Source: Aselliscus stoliczkanus (Eukaryota > Chordata > Mammalia > Chiroptera > Hipposideridae). Taken from it: a stretch of DNA of 64,000 nt. Shown piece by piece: positions 44,050-54,189 of the stretch (position 1 is the stretch's first letter; each line of letters opens with the position of its first letter). The translations under genes were made by a program, and so were the position numbers. The stretch is from contig CM066736.1 in NCBI GenBank assembly GCA_033961575.1, positions 81,926,852 through 81,990,851 of the forward strand. Direction: 5' to 3'. The notes beneath the pieces were generated by a model, which did not search any database, was not told where the DNA came from, and worked only from the letters and a program-made list of their open reading frames with translations.

Positions 44050-44065
44050 AAACCTCCTGATATTC

Positions 44066-44295
44066 TATACTCTATTCTTTTTCATGTTTTCTAAGCAAAT
44101 AAAGGGGTTCAAATGCTATTGAACAGATTTGGCACTTTTTTTTTCTTTTTTTGTAAATTTTGCACATCATGATTTGGCTCTCCAACATTTTAATATCTAA
44201 TGTTGATCATATTAACACTTCAGTTGGAACTGCCATTATCATAATGAATTGAGCACTTACTAGCACAGATGATGTACTAGATAGTAGAATGCAAA
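44066..44295. other. Short stretch without feature
   Basis: AT-rich flank of the L1-derived element. Confidence 0.4.
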
Positions 44296-44299
44296 GATG

Positions 44300-44470
44300 A
44301 ATTCTGATTCTAAGACGTAATAACTGTATGACCTTGGAAAAATTATGTAAGCTCTCTGTATTCATTTTCCTCGTCTGATTGGTAGAGATAATGTTAGTTC
44401 CCTGCTGATTAAGTAGTTATATTGAATGAGCTAATGTAGATAAACAATTTAAAATAATATCTGATATATA
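44300..44470 (+). repeat. MIR SINE
   Basis: TGTATGACCTTGGAAAAATT, CATTTTCCTCGTCTGATTGG and TTGAATGAGCTAATGTAGAT follow the sense MIR. Confidence 0.8.
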
Positions 44471-44474
44471 ATAC

Positions 44475-45940
44475 ATGCAAAATAAGTGTTTGGAGGGGAA
44501 AATACAGTTTGTTTGTTTTTTGTTTTTTTTTAATTTTTTTTAAATTTTTATGGCATAGAGTGAAAATGGCAGTGTAAGTTTTATGAAACAGTAAGAGTTG
44601 TCATAGAGCAAGCTCTTATACTCAAATGCCTATATATGCCACAGTAAAAACAAAATGAATGAAGTGGTTCAAAAAAAAAAATATGTAGGGAACAGTAAGG
44701 CCCATGGCACACTGCAGAGCCTATCTCCTGTGAAGTAAACAACTGCTGCTCAGCCCCACATAACTGCTCATTCAGGGGCAGTGAAGCCATTACAGAAAAA
44801 TATTTTCTTTTTCTGTTTTGTTTTGTTTTGTTTTTCCCCAAGAGGTATAGAAATCTAGGTTTTTACATAAAAGTTTTCTATTTTAAAACCTTGGCTTAAT
44901 TTTTCCTTTTAAAAAAATATATTTAATGGGTTCACTGGTCAAACCCACCATAGACTGATGGTTTCAGATCTCAGACATGGAAAAATGAGGAAGTTACCTT
45001 GGATATCACAGAGGGAGGAGCAACTGTCTCTTGGAAGAGAGCAGAAGAAATAACATACAATCACATTCAGCTATATGTGTGTTGTTCTATCTGTTTAATT
45101 TTTAATGGCATTTAGGAATTGTCTAGTGGAGAATTCTTTCTTCAAAGACTCTCCCACCCATACACAGAATGCAGTTCAAAGTCTTTGAACCATGCACAAA
45201 GTCTTAGAGATACAAAAATGTACAAATTGTTCAGAGAACGTTGAAAGTTGTGTTATATTTAGATTTCTGACATAAAACAGTTTGTTGTTTGTCTGTTTTT
45301 TTCAATTTAACTAAATATGTGTCCTTAATTATTATTTTGAGAACAAATGCAGAATGGAATGGCAGAACTGGAATCCTTGAGATATAATAAAATGCTATTC
45401 TAATTTGTTTAAATAAATAATTCTGTTATACAAGTATTCAGTTATCTCTATTGGAAAATCTTTAATGTTACTCCTATTTGCTTTAAGAAAACATTGATTC
45501 TGATACTTATAATGTGAAAAAGTGATGATATTGGCATTCGGCGAACAGTGTCATTTATTTACTTAAATTACACATTATAAAAATTTTTTTAGAGTTTTGA
45601 ACGGATTCTTTTGGTGATTAAAACTAACTTCATGATGTGATTATCCTGGTAGTTTTAGCCTGTTGCTTAGCACTGATGGACCTTTAAAATGGTAGGTTAT
45701 GGAAGTCTTCATAGGAGTTAATTGAAGTGCTGACATCACGTGCCATTTGCCTTCACTCCTCACTAAGGAATGGTGTGATGCCATACAGCATAAGTAACAG
45801 AAGAACACATGCATGCAATTACTGTAGCATCAGTGTAACTTTTGTTGTTGTTGTTATTATGAAGGACTTATGTGAGAAATATATTTTTATTTGTGTTTCA
45901 GTTCTATTCTGAAATCCCCAATGTCTTGTGTGGAAAGGCA
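44475..45940. other. AT-rich DNA, no gene or confident repeat
   Basis: Several T and A homopolymers occur (for example 44521-44545) and TTGTTGTTGTTG at 45842. Nothing else is recognised. Confidence 0.45.
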
Positions 45941-45944
45941 ATAT

Positions 45945-46195
45945 GAGTGGTAGTTACTAGCAAAGGCTTCAGTCAGGCAGATAGGGGTCTCAGTATTTAG
46001 TTCACCATTTGCTACATGACATTAGGTAAGTCAGTAGAACTTTATGAGCTTCAGCTTCTCTAAGATGGGCTTATGATAATATCTTCCCTATGGTTCAATA
46101 AAATGATCTAATTAGATTACATTTATAAAATATTTAAGAGGGTGCTTGGCATATAAGGAGCCTTCACTGAACATTAGTTGCTATTATAATGATGA
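45945..46195 (+). repeat. MIR SINE, full length
   Basis: CAAAGGCTTCAGTCAGGCAG, TTTGCTACATGACATTAGGT, TTCAGCTTCTCTAAGATGGG, GTGCTTGGCATATAAGGAGC and TTAGTTGCTATTATAATGAT span the whole consensus. Confidence 0.9.
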
Positions 46196-46617
46196 TGAGT
46201 GAAGAGGAGGAAGAGAAGATATCTGTGACCCTAAAAATTAATGCACTATAAAGAACAGAAGAGATAGGTGGGTGGTCCACAAGAGGTAGGATGTGTCATT
46301 GTCTAAAATTCATATTATTTATAACAAAAGGAAAAACAGTGATGTATATAACATTTCATGCATTAGTCAATGGCTATACCAAGGCTTTCTGGCCTTCTCT
46401 TTAAATGAACTGTGCCAATTTGAGAAAGTGGCACTCACAAATTCAGAGATGAACTAATCCAGCCCCTTTATTTTGGGGACAAGAAAAGTAAATCTCAAGA
46501 GAATGGAGTGGCTCTCTTAACATCATTCACATGAATGGTGGTGGATTTGGGAATATTCCTAGCCCTCTGCATCCCCTGTGTTCCTGGATCCCACATATTA
46601 TATAAGTTGGTCTGTTT

Positions 46618-46860
46618 TATTCATTCATTCATTCATTCATTCATTCATTCATTCATTCATTCAATAAATAATTCAATACTAAGGATACTTTATTCCAGAT
46701 ATTGTTCTTGGTGCTGGGAAAACAGTTATAAATAAGACAGGCAGTCACTGTCCCTGTGGGCTTATGGTCAAGTCGGAGAAAACAGACTACTAAAGTGAAG
46801 TGTAAAACTTAATATAATTGCTGACAGTAAAATCAGAAACTAAAGGGGATAGATCCTAAC
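46618..46860 (-). repeat. L2 LINE 3' end, antisense, with (ATTC)n
   Basis: Eleven or so ATTC units at 46618-46664 expand the reversed L2 tail. GATATTGTTCTTGGTGCTGG, GACAGGCAGTCACTGTCCCT and GGGCTTATGGTCAAGTCGGA follow. Confidence 0.85.
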
Positions 46861-47000
46861 TTTAGCTTCCTCACTCACTAGCTTTGTTGCTTAAATGACC
46901 ATTTGAACTACTGAGTCTCAGTTACTTGATCTACAAAAGAGGATTTATATATAATAATTTTTTTCATGGCTGCTGTATATATTTGAGATACTGTGTGTAA
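46861..47000 (+). repeat. MIR SINE fragment
   Basis: CTTCCTCACTCACTAGCTTT, GACCATTTGAACTACTGAGT and TTGATCTACAAAAGAGGATT keep the MIR core. Confidence 0.65.
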
Positions 47001-47064
47001 AGTATGTTGATTCCAATGCTTGCATGAATACATCATGGCTATTAGTATCATTATTATATAATGG

Positions 47065-47067
<3 letters not shown>

Positions 47068-47115
<48 letters not shown>
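47068..47115 (+). repeat. (TA)n microsatellite
   Basis: Twenty-four TA units. AGTATCATTATTATATA before and AGTATCATCATTATATA after suggest a local duplication with the TA tract between. Confidence 0.9.
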
Positions 47116-47118
<3 letters not shown>

Positions 47119-47164
47119 TCCAGTATCATCATTATATATTCGGCCCGGTATCATTATTATTAAA

Positions 47165-47329
47165 CACTAGTTATATCTAGACACTATTCTAAGAATTTTG
47201 TTTTCATTTTATTTTATCCTTATAAGAATCCTATAGGGTCGGCCAAGTGGCGCGGTGGTTAAGCGCTGGCTTGCGAAGCCAGTGGCCCCGGTTCGGGTTC
47301 CACATTTGAGGGCCAGTGACACTGCCCTC

Positions 47330-47360
<31 letters not shown>

Positions 47361-47520
47361 AGGAATCCTATGAAATGGATATTGTTATTAATCCAGTTTT
47401 TCAGATGGGGAAACTGGGACCAAAAAAGGTTAGTTAACTTGATCAAAGACCCACAGACAGCTGGTAAATGGTAGATCAAAATCCAGACCCACAGGACCCA
47501 ACTCCAGAACTCCTAAAGCT
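47165..47520 (-). repeat. MIR SINE, antisense, split by a SINE
   Basis: TTATTTTATCCTTATAAGAATCC before 47236 continues after 47360 as AATCCTATGAAATGGATATTG, TCAGATGGGGAAACTGGGAC and CAGACAGCTGGTAAATGGTA. The two halves join at the target duplication of the inserted SINE. Confidence 0.85.
47236..47360 (+). mobile_element. tRNA-derived SINE, short form
   Basis: GGGTCGGCCAAGTGGCGCGG, GGTTAAGCGCTGGCTTGCG, B box GGTTCGGGTTCC and GAGGGCCAGTGACACTGCCC are followed by an (AAAAC)n tail. GAATCCTAT at 47226-47234 and 47363-47371 is the target duplication. The intact CpG sites in the head suggest a fairly young copy. Confidence 0.93.
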
Positions 47521-47524
47521 TCTC

Positions 47525-48790
47525 CCTAGGTATGGCCGTGTGGGGTCATGGTGGTGGGGGAGCAGTCTGTTTCCTGACTTTGATTTATCAGGGGGTGAAA
47601 ATTCTTGAAACTTTACAGGATGGTTTTTCTAAGCCTCCAGAGTCCTCATTACTGGTAAAAATATATAGTCACTTTAGGTTATTGTGAGTTCAAAATACTA
47701 TAAGGTAAATAAATTTCAAGTATACCATTCAGCAAACAGGGCTAAACACAGACAGTTTCCCTTCTCTCACTTTTTCTTTATGACTCCGATTTTCATTGTC
47801 AATTGACTCATCTAACAATCCTTAAATATTTATCAAATACAAAGCACTGATCTGGCCCCATGGGGGGCAAGGAGAAATAAAAAGCGGTGCCCAGATTGAT
47901 CCTACACCCTAAAAAGAATTGTGTTGGTGTTTTGTGCCTTTTCAGCCCAGTAATAATTGTATCTGATGATGACTGAGGATGTGCTGTTAGCCCAACAGTT
48001 TTAGACCTATTAAAAGACTGGAGTCAAAGGCTCACTTCTGTGCTGTAAACCCAACAAAACTGTCTGGAGAAGTATATATGAAAATATTCATTGTGTACAT
48101 GCCCACATGCAGAGAAATTGTACCCTCGGACATTTCAATGTTATGTGATAACAAAGGCAATTTTTTTCATTTTAAGTATTCCGTGGAAATTTGTGAAGGT
48201 TTTTATTTTTTCCCCCCACTAGAGTGAGTTTTCATGTTTATTATCTCCACAGCTGTACATATTTTATCCCAGCAGATGCAACTGGAACTTCCAGATTGGT
48301 CATAATCAGAGCCAGTGCAAACTGTGGGGGAAGGTGGAAGCAGGGACACAACAGCTATGATTCTGCAGGGCGGAGCCACCACAAAGCCCATCGCAGCGTT
48401 TGATACTCTGCTCACTCCAGCCATGAGCCTTTCCCATATGGGTGGCCAGCCCAGCTGTGTGCACAGAACAAAGCCAGACAGGAGGGGGCTGGAAGACAAT
48501 AGGTGGAGAAAGTGGTTTGAGGGACTGTAAGCACACACACTCACGGCATCTTTTCTTAGGGCTCATGTTTGGCTGCTTGAGACACTGATAAGAGCCAAGA
48601 GGCCATGGGGTAAGTGAGCACTGTGAGGGCAGTACCCTCCCCCACACTTGCCACTTCCGAAAAGCCAAACTGAGAGATACCAGTTTCTTCTATTACTTGT
48701 CTCCTCTCCAGCTTATAGAGTGAACTGAAAAGAAAGATTTAAAAGAGAGATGTCCTTGCCCTTAGAAGTTCAAGGACCTGAGAGAGAGGT
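47525..48790. other. No gene or confident repeat
   Basis: Overlapping open frames of up to 120 codons exist on both strands at 48203-48668, with no known domain and no splice-supported context that I can see. GC is locally raised. Confidence 0.45.
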
Positions 48791-48794
48791 AGGA

Positions 48795-49020
48795 GATATA
48801 GTGGTTTGGTACATGGCTTTAGTAGTTGCACAGTCTGGGGTACCACTTGGCAACTGAGTATCCTTAGGCAAATTGCCTCTTCTCTCAAAGCTTGTTTCCT
48901 ACTCTATAGATTGGTAAGTAATAGTAATCACCTCATAGGAGACAGAAATAAAACAATGCAAGTAAAGTACTGGCATATAACAAGTCACTAATAGGTGTTA
49001 CGCCTACCCTAATATTAGCA
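48795..49020 (+). repeat. MIR SINE
   Basis: TAGTGGTTTGGTACATGGCT, GTATCCTTAGGCAAATTGCC, TTTCCTACTCTATAGATTGG and AGTACTGGCATATAACAAGT cover almost the full MIR. Confidence 0.88.
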
Positions 49021-49119
49021 TTGTTGTTAAATTGTAAGAAAATATGAACCAATAATTGCAATGCAATGTATTTCATACAATAACAGAGATAAATGCAAAT
49101 TATATTCATAATTGCCTGA

Positions 49120-49450
49120 GGGTTTCTGGAGAGCCTTAAGGAGGAGACACATTTATTGAATCAGAGAGAATGTATAGGATTTAACCAGAAGATGTTAGCT
49201 ATATTGGTGGGAGGATGGGAGGACACAGTATCAAAAGAGTAAGCTTTGTCTGAAAGCTTGAAGTGTGGAATGTTCCAGCATATTCAGGGAACTGTCAGTT
49301 GTTTGATGTGGCTTGAGCATGGGATCTGAAATGGCAACTCATGACTGGAGATGAGGCTACCCGGCTGGGTGAGAGCCAGATCATGAAAGGTCTTATCTGT
49401 GTATATTTGTATTTTATCCTGTACCCTAGGAGAGTCTGCAGGATAAAAAT
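49120..49450 (-). repeat. L2 LINE, antisense
   Basis: GAATGTTCCAGCATATTCAG, GAGCCAGATCATGAAAGGTC and TTTGTATTTTATCCTGTACC match the reversed L2 region. Confidence 0.7.
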
Positions 49451-49454
49451 ACAG

Positions 49455-50035
49455 TAAGTATCATGCCTTGCACATATATATGGAATTGGTACTTTAGACC
49501 ACTTACTCATCTGCTCTTTTAAATTTGGTCAGTTTGTGGAGATGGCTACAAGAGATATTTGAACCCTCCTCTTCAGTTGGGGAAATAATTTGTGGAAATG
49601 ATTCAAAGAGTATAGAACTTTGAATGAGTCTGCATCTTAAAGATCAAAGTGTACTTTCCTGGACCCACCCTGTTTAGTAGGCTCTTCACCTCAGTTACCC
49701 ACAATACCAGCCCCACAGGTCAGAAGGCTCCTCTGTGCCTTCCTTTCTCGCCCCCTTTGCTCCATAGTCACGAGGTTATATAGCTGCAGCCTCACTACTT
49801 CCAATCCAGGGTCTGATATGCTGTTGTTCTATGAAATTCCATTCTTTCATAAGATAATATTGCTGTTTGTCCTGCTCACCTTGTCCTCACAATAGAATTC
49901 TAATTACTAAATACAAAAGGACAGGAGGAACTAGAAAATCTGCATTAGTATTTATACCACAGTAATAAATGTTGCAGACAAATTTTTCCAATGGTTAAAA
50001 GTTTTAATTAAAAAAAAAGATTTGCATTGTCCCAA
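49455..50035. other. No gene or confident repeat
   Basis: Single-copy-looking sequence with a poly(A) at 50012. Confidence 0.4.
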
Positions 50036-50149
50036 AGTACTTCCCCTGTGGTACTTACTGACTACAAAGGAAAAGATAGTAGCTTGACAGTGAAGAAATG
50101 CAGAGAGAACAAATTAATTACCAGGTAAACAAATTTAACATCACAAGTA

Positions 50150-50645
50150 ATAAGATATAACAACATCATGAACCTCTTAACAAGATACACTGAGGAGAAC
50201 ACAGCATGACTTTTGATAAAAATTCTCGACCTCACTTTAATCACTAGAAAACATCAAATAAGCTCAAAGTGGGGGTCATTCTACAAAGCAACTGATCAGT
50301 ACTTGCAAAAGTGTCATGATTAGGAAAAACAATGAAAGACTTAGGAGCTATCACAGACTAAAAGAAATAAAGGGAAAAATAACTAAATGTAGTGAGAGAT
50401 CCTGGATAGGATCCTGAAACAGGAAAAAACAAAAACAGAAACAAAAGACATTACTGGAAAACTTAGTGAGTTTTGAATAAAATCTGTAGTTTAACTGGTA
50501 ATACTGTACTTACATTAATTATCTATTCTCGATAATTGTACCACAGTTAACATTAAAGGAAGTGGGGAGAGGGAAGCAAGGTAAATCTTTGTACTATTTT
50601 TGCAATTTTTATTTAAATCAAAAATTAATACAAATTAAGTTTAGA
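50150..50645 (+). repeat. L1 (L1M-age) 3' end
   Basis: GCAACTGATCAGTACTTGCA, AAAGTGTCATGATTAGGAAA, AGAGATCCTGGATAGGATCC, ATTGTACCACAGTTAACATT and TTTTTGCAATTTTTATTTAA followed by AAATTAATACAAATTAAG are an L1 3' terminus in sense. Confidence 0.8.
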
Positions 50646-50879
50646 AAAGCAGTATACCTCTGCACTCTTATGATCTGATGACAGAGAACAAAAATCTTAA
50701 CATTGCATCGAGATCAAGTAACTTTGTACCTCTGTGGGCTCATTTCCCACTGCCCTCCACCTTCTCCCTATCCTCTCGACTTACAACACAGTTCCTAAAA
50801 CACAACCCTTACTTTCATATGTATGTTTTATTATAGTAAGTTGTATTCTCTGTTTTTAAAAGCTTTGTGCGTCACCTGT

Positions 50880-51335
50880 AATCAGAAGCAAACACTCAAC
50901 TACAAACTCATGTAAGTCAGACAGAGCAGACAAATACTGAATGGCATCACTTGTATGTGGAACTAAAAAAGCTGAACTCATAGAAACAGAGCAGAATGTT
51001 GTTTACCAGGTGCTGAGGGAAGGGAACTATTGTTCAAAGAATATAAACTTTTATTTATAACATGCATAAGTTCTGGGGATTGAATGTAGAGTATGGTGAT
51101 TAGAGTTAATCATACTCCATTATGTACTTGAAAGTTGCTAAGAGAATAGATCTTAAATGTGCTCACCACAAACAAAAAAGAAAATGGTAATTATGTGACA
51201 TGATGGAGGTGTTCTCCGATGGTAATCATTTTGCAATATATAAGTTATCAAATTACCATGTTGTATACTTTAAACTTGTCAGTTGTATCTCAATAAAGCG
51301 GCAAAAAAGAGAAAAATAAAACAGAAACATAGACC
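50880..51335 (+). repeat. L1 3' UTR
   Basis: GGCATCACTTGTATGTGGAA, TTTACCAGGTGCTGAGGGAA, GAGTATGGTGATTAGAGTTA, GAATAGATCTTAAATGTGCT, GTGACATGATGGAGGTGTTC and GTTGTATCTCAATAAAGCGG are the L1MA-like 3' UTR in sense, ending in an A-rich tail. Confidence 0.85.
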
Positions 51336-51339
51336 CTTA

Positions 51340-51695
51340 GAAATTCCAGGAATGTAATTGCTGGTAATATGACAGTCGAGGTAGACAATAGACACATATA
51401 CATCTCGTACAAACTTTAACATCCATGTTTTGTGTAGGGGGTTGTGGTAGGAAGTGGTAGGGAGTGGGGTAATTGGTGTGTCTTCTGCTATGATTAACTC
51501 CTCTCAAGAGAATGAATACCAATAGCAAGTCCATTGGAAGTCCTTGTTTCTAGCCTAGGACCTTTTGCATTCCGTTTATGTTTCTGAGCAAACAGCCCAA
51601 TGTATACAAGAACAACCTTTACTCCTAAATAAAATGATTTGCCCATCTCCCTCTCTGCTCTACAGAGCTTGACCTAACAAAATAGAATGAAACCT
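51340..51695. other. No gene or confident repeat
   Basis: Nothing recognised. Confidence 0.4.
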
Positions 51696-51699
51696 GGAA

Positions 51700-51860
51700 G
51701 CTTCCCTTTATATTTCGTAATTGACACTGGACTGTGGTTATCACTGAACTGCACTTGGATCCCAACTCCGCCACTGATGTCACCCTAGGGAAATTGTTTA
51801 GCCCCTTCAAACCTCATTGATAAAGTGTTTTAATAATATGACTCTTGCAATTTTGTTGTG
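51700..51860 (+). repeat. MIR SINE
   Basis: GGATCCCAACTCCGCCACTG, CTAGGGAAATTGTTTAGCCC and CTTGCAATTTTGTTGTGAGT follow the MIR order. Confidence 0.75.
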
Positions 51861-51937
51861 AGTACATTTGGATCAGCTACACATCAAGGAGTCTTATTCA
51901 GTGTATAAAGAAGGACTGAGGGCTAACTAGCTATATT

Positions 51938-51977
51938 GAATAATAATAATAATGATGATGATGATGATGATAATAAA
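51938..51977 (+). repeat. (AATAAT)/(GATGAT)n trinucleotide tract
   Basis: AATAATAATAATAATGATGA followed by more GATGAT and TAATAA. Confidence 0.85.
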
Positions 51978-51979
51978 CC

Positions 51980-52515
51980 CCAAACAGCTTTTCATTCTTG
52001 CAAGGTATCATTAGCAACACTACTCAATCATTTGGGCAGGCCTAGCACATCATGGTGTGTAATTGAAAGACCTGCTGATACTGAATCCGAGGAGGTGTGC
52101 AAGTTATAGGATTCACTTTGTGACTGCTCTAAGCACCAAGCAACAATTACCTGTAAATTACAGAAACGGTGTGTGTAGATCTTGATGCTATAACAAGGAA
52201 CTTAACGTCCTAGATTAGGACAGTATGGATGTGTATACCTCAGTCAGAATCTGTTTCCTTCTCGCAGTTTTATCCGACTATGCATTGCTAAAATCTTCGT
52301 CCAAAACAAATTAAGAGTTATGTCAGTGATATTCCTGGCAGCTCACTAATAATTACCTCTTTTACAGTAATGAGTTTTTAGTGCCGGAACTTTCATTTTC
52401 CATTTGCTCATTAGAGGCTTAAAAAGGTTATGTGTGTTATTTCACTTTTTCAAACTTGACATGGCACTGAGTTATTTAAATGTATGTATAATTGAGGCTA
52501 CCATTCATGAAATAT
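51980..52515. other. No gene or confident repeat
   Basis: Single-copy-looking DNA. Confidence 0.4.
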
Positions 52516-52519
52516 TTGA

Positions 52520-53090
52520 TCAACACCTACAGTAATAATAATAGCTGACATTTGTTTTTCTAATTTAAAGTTTATTGGGATGACAATGGTTAGTAAAGTT
52601 ACATAGGTTTCAGGTGTACAACTCTGTAATACATCATCTATGTGTCACTTTGTGTTCCCACCACCCAGAGTCAGTTCTCCTTCCATCACCATATATTTGA
52701 CCCCTTTACCCTCATCTACCACCCCACCCCCTTCACCCTCTGGTAACCACTAAACTGTTGTCTCTATGAGTTTTTGTTTCTTTGTTTGTCCTGTTCCTTT
52801 GTTGTTTTTAGTTTTATATCCAACATGGTTCTGGGATTTTTCTGTTTGACTTAATAGGTGACATTTGTTGAACAACAGAAGATGTCAGGATATAAAAGGA
52901 TGCCCAGTATGTATCTTTCCCTAATCCTTAGAATGACCCTTCTAGGTAATATGAGCCTTATTTTTTTAGGTAAACTGATCCTTGGTGTTAATGAACTCAC
53001 CCAAATCTACACTAAATAGCAAATGTAGGAATGAAACATATTTCTCTAATCCTAAATATGCATTCTTTCCATTCTATCATATTATTGATA
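52520..53090 (-). repeat. MIR SINE, antisense, split by an L1
   Basis: AATAATAGCTGACATTTG before the L1 resumes after it as AATAGGTGACATTTGTTGAAC, then CTTAGAATGACCCTTCTAGG and CACCCAAATCTACACTAAAT. It is one MIR interrupted by the insertion at 52555. Confidence 0.75.
52555..52851 (-). mobile_element. 5'-truncated L1 insertion
   Basis: TTTATTGGGATGACAATGGT, TACATAGGTTTCAGGTGTAC, AATACATCATCTATGTGTCA and CCATATATTTGACCCCTTTA are the L1 3' UTR type found in bats and other laurasiatherians, here reversed. The duplication TAATAGCTGACATTTG (ends 52554) and TAATAGGTGACATTTG (52852-52867) brackets it, so it inserted as a 0.3 kb truncated copy. Confidence 0.9.
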
Positions 53091-53094
53091 GACA

Positions 53095-54065
53095 TATAAT
53101 GCCCCCAATAGAGTAACAGTGAATCCAATAATATGTTCTATCTATATCATAAGAAAAACTCTTTGAGTTCTACTTTCCCCCTTCAAACAGGAGCTTTGTA
53201 TCCATTTGAATTATTTCTCGCCCACTTACCAGGGAACCTTGGGCACCATCATTTTCCTGAACTACAATGTGAGTGCTGCTATGCTGCCCTAGAGAACTGC
53301 ATTGGGCAATAAATGGGAGGGGTCTGCAGAGTACCTTCACCATGTGTTTGCCCATTCATTCACCCCTTTAACAAGATTTCAGTGAATCCCTGGGAGCTGG
53401 ATGAGTGATTAATAAACGCTCTTTCCCTTTGTACTTCCATCCCAGAAAGTTATAGATTGACAAGGATTCCAGCATTTCATAAAGGTCATATTACTCAGAG
53501 CGGAGATGAAATCCCAGAATCCAGGATCAAAGAAAGAGGGGCTGTGATGAGCAAACTTGTGTGAAGGGTAGAGGAATTCTTTGAAAGTTCTCCCCTTGAC
53601 CAAGAAAAGGTCTTTTCATTTTGGAATGGGGATATGAATATTTAATAATACCGAAAAAACAATCCATGGGAGAGAAAGGGCTTAGGCATTGTTCTACCAA
53701 GCTGAAAACTGAACCAATTTTGTAACACTAATTTGTGGTTAAGATCAGTCACAAATTAAATGATTTTGAACATTTCTACTGGTTTAGTTTTGAAACAAAC
53801 AAAAAAATGTTCTGTCCAATGAATATTCAGCCATTATGTCTGCATGATGTCACATCTTAAGTGTTTAATGTCACATTAGTCACTAGTTTATAAATGCACC
53901 ACAGCATTTTTCTTCTGGTCATTTGAACACAATTGAAAGATACAGATGAGAATTTAAATCTGTGACATGCAGAATATGGAGCTAAACGTTCTCTCTCATC
54001 TGGATCCTTGAAAATCAAAGCTCTAAATTGAGTGAATTTGAGGAATAGAAATTCATCCTCATAAC
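53095..54065. other. No gene or confident repeat
   Basis: An L2-like end lies at 53350-53420 (CCATTCATTCACCCCTTTAA). Otherwise nothing is recognised. Confidence 0.4.
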
Positions 54066-54069
54066 ATTA

Positions 54070-54185
54070 TAAGGCCAGAAGGGATGTTTGAAACCATCTG
54101 TTCCAACACCTCATTTCATAAATAAGAAACCTGAGGACAGAGAGGCAAAGTGACCTATCCAATCCCCAGCTAGTCCCATGACAAA
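54070..54185 (-). repeat. MIR-family SINE, antisense
   Basis: GGCCAGAAGGGATGTTTGAA, CCAACACCTCATTTCATAAA and CTGAGGACAGAGAGGCAAAG fit the reversed MIR (MIR3-like). Confidence 0.7.
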
Positions 54186-54189
54186 TTGC

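Noticed and set aside
46535..46735. Frame with repeated FIHS units
   Set aside because: It is the translation of the (ATTC)n expansion of an L2 tail.
48203..48668. Open frames of 113 and 120 codons on the minus strand
   Set aside because: They overlap one another and a plus-strand frame, have no recognisable domain or homologue, and lie in a locally GC-richer stretch where long chance frames are expected.
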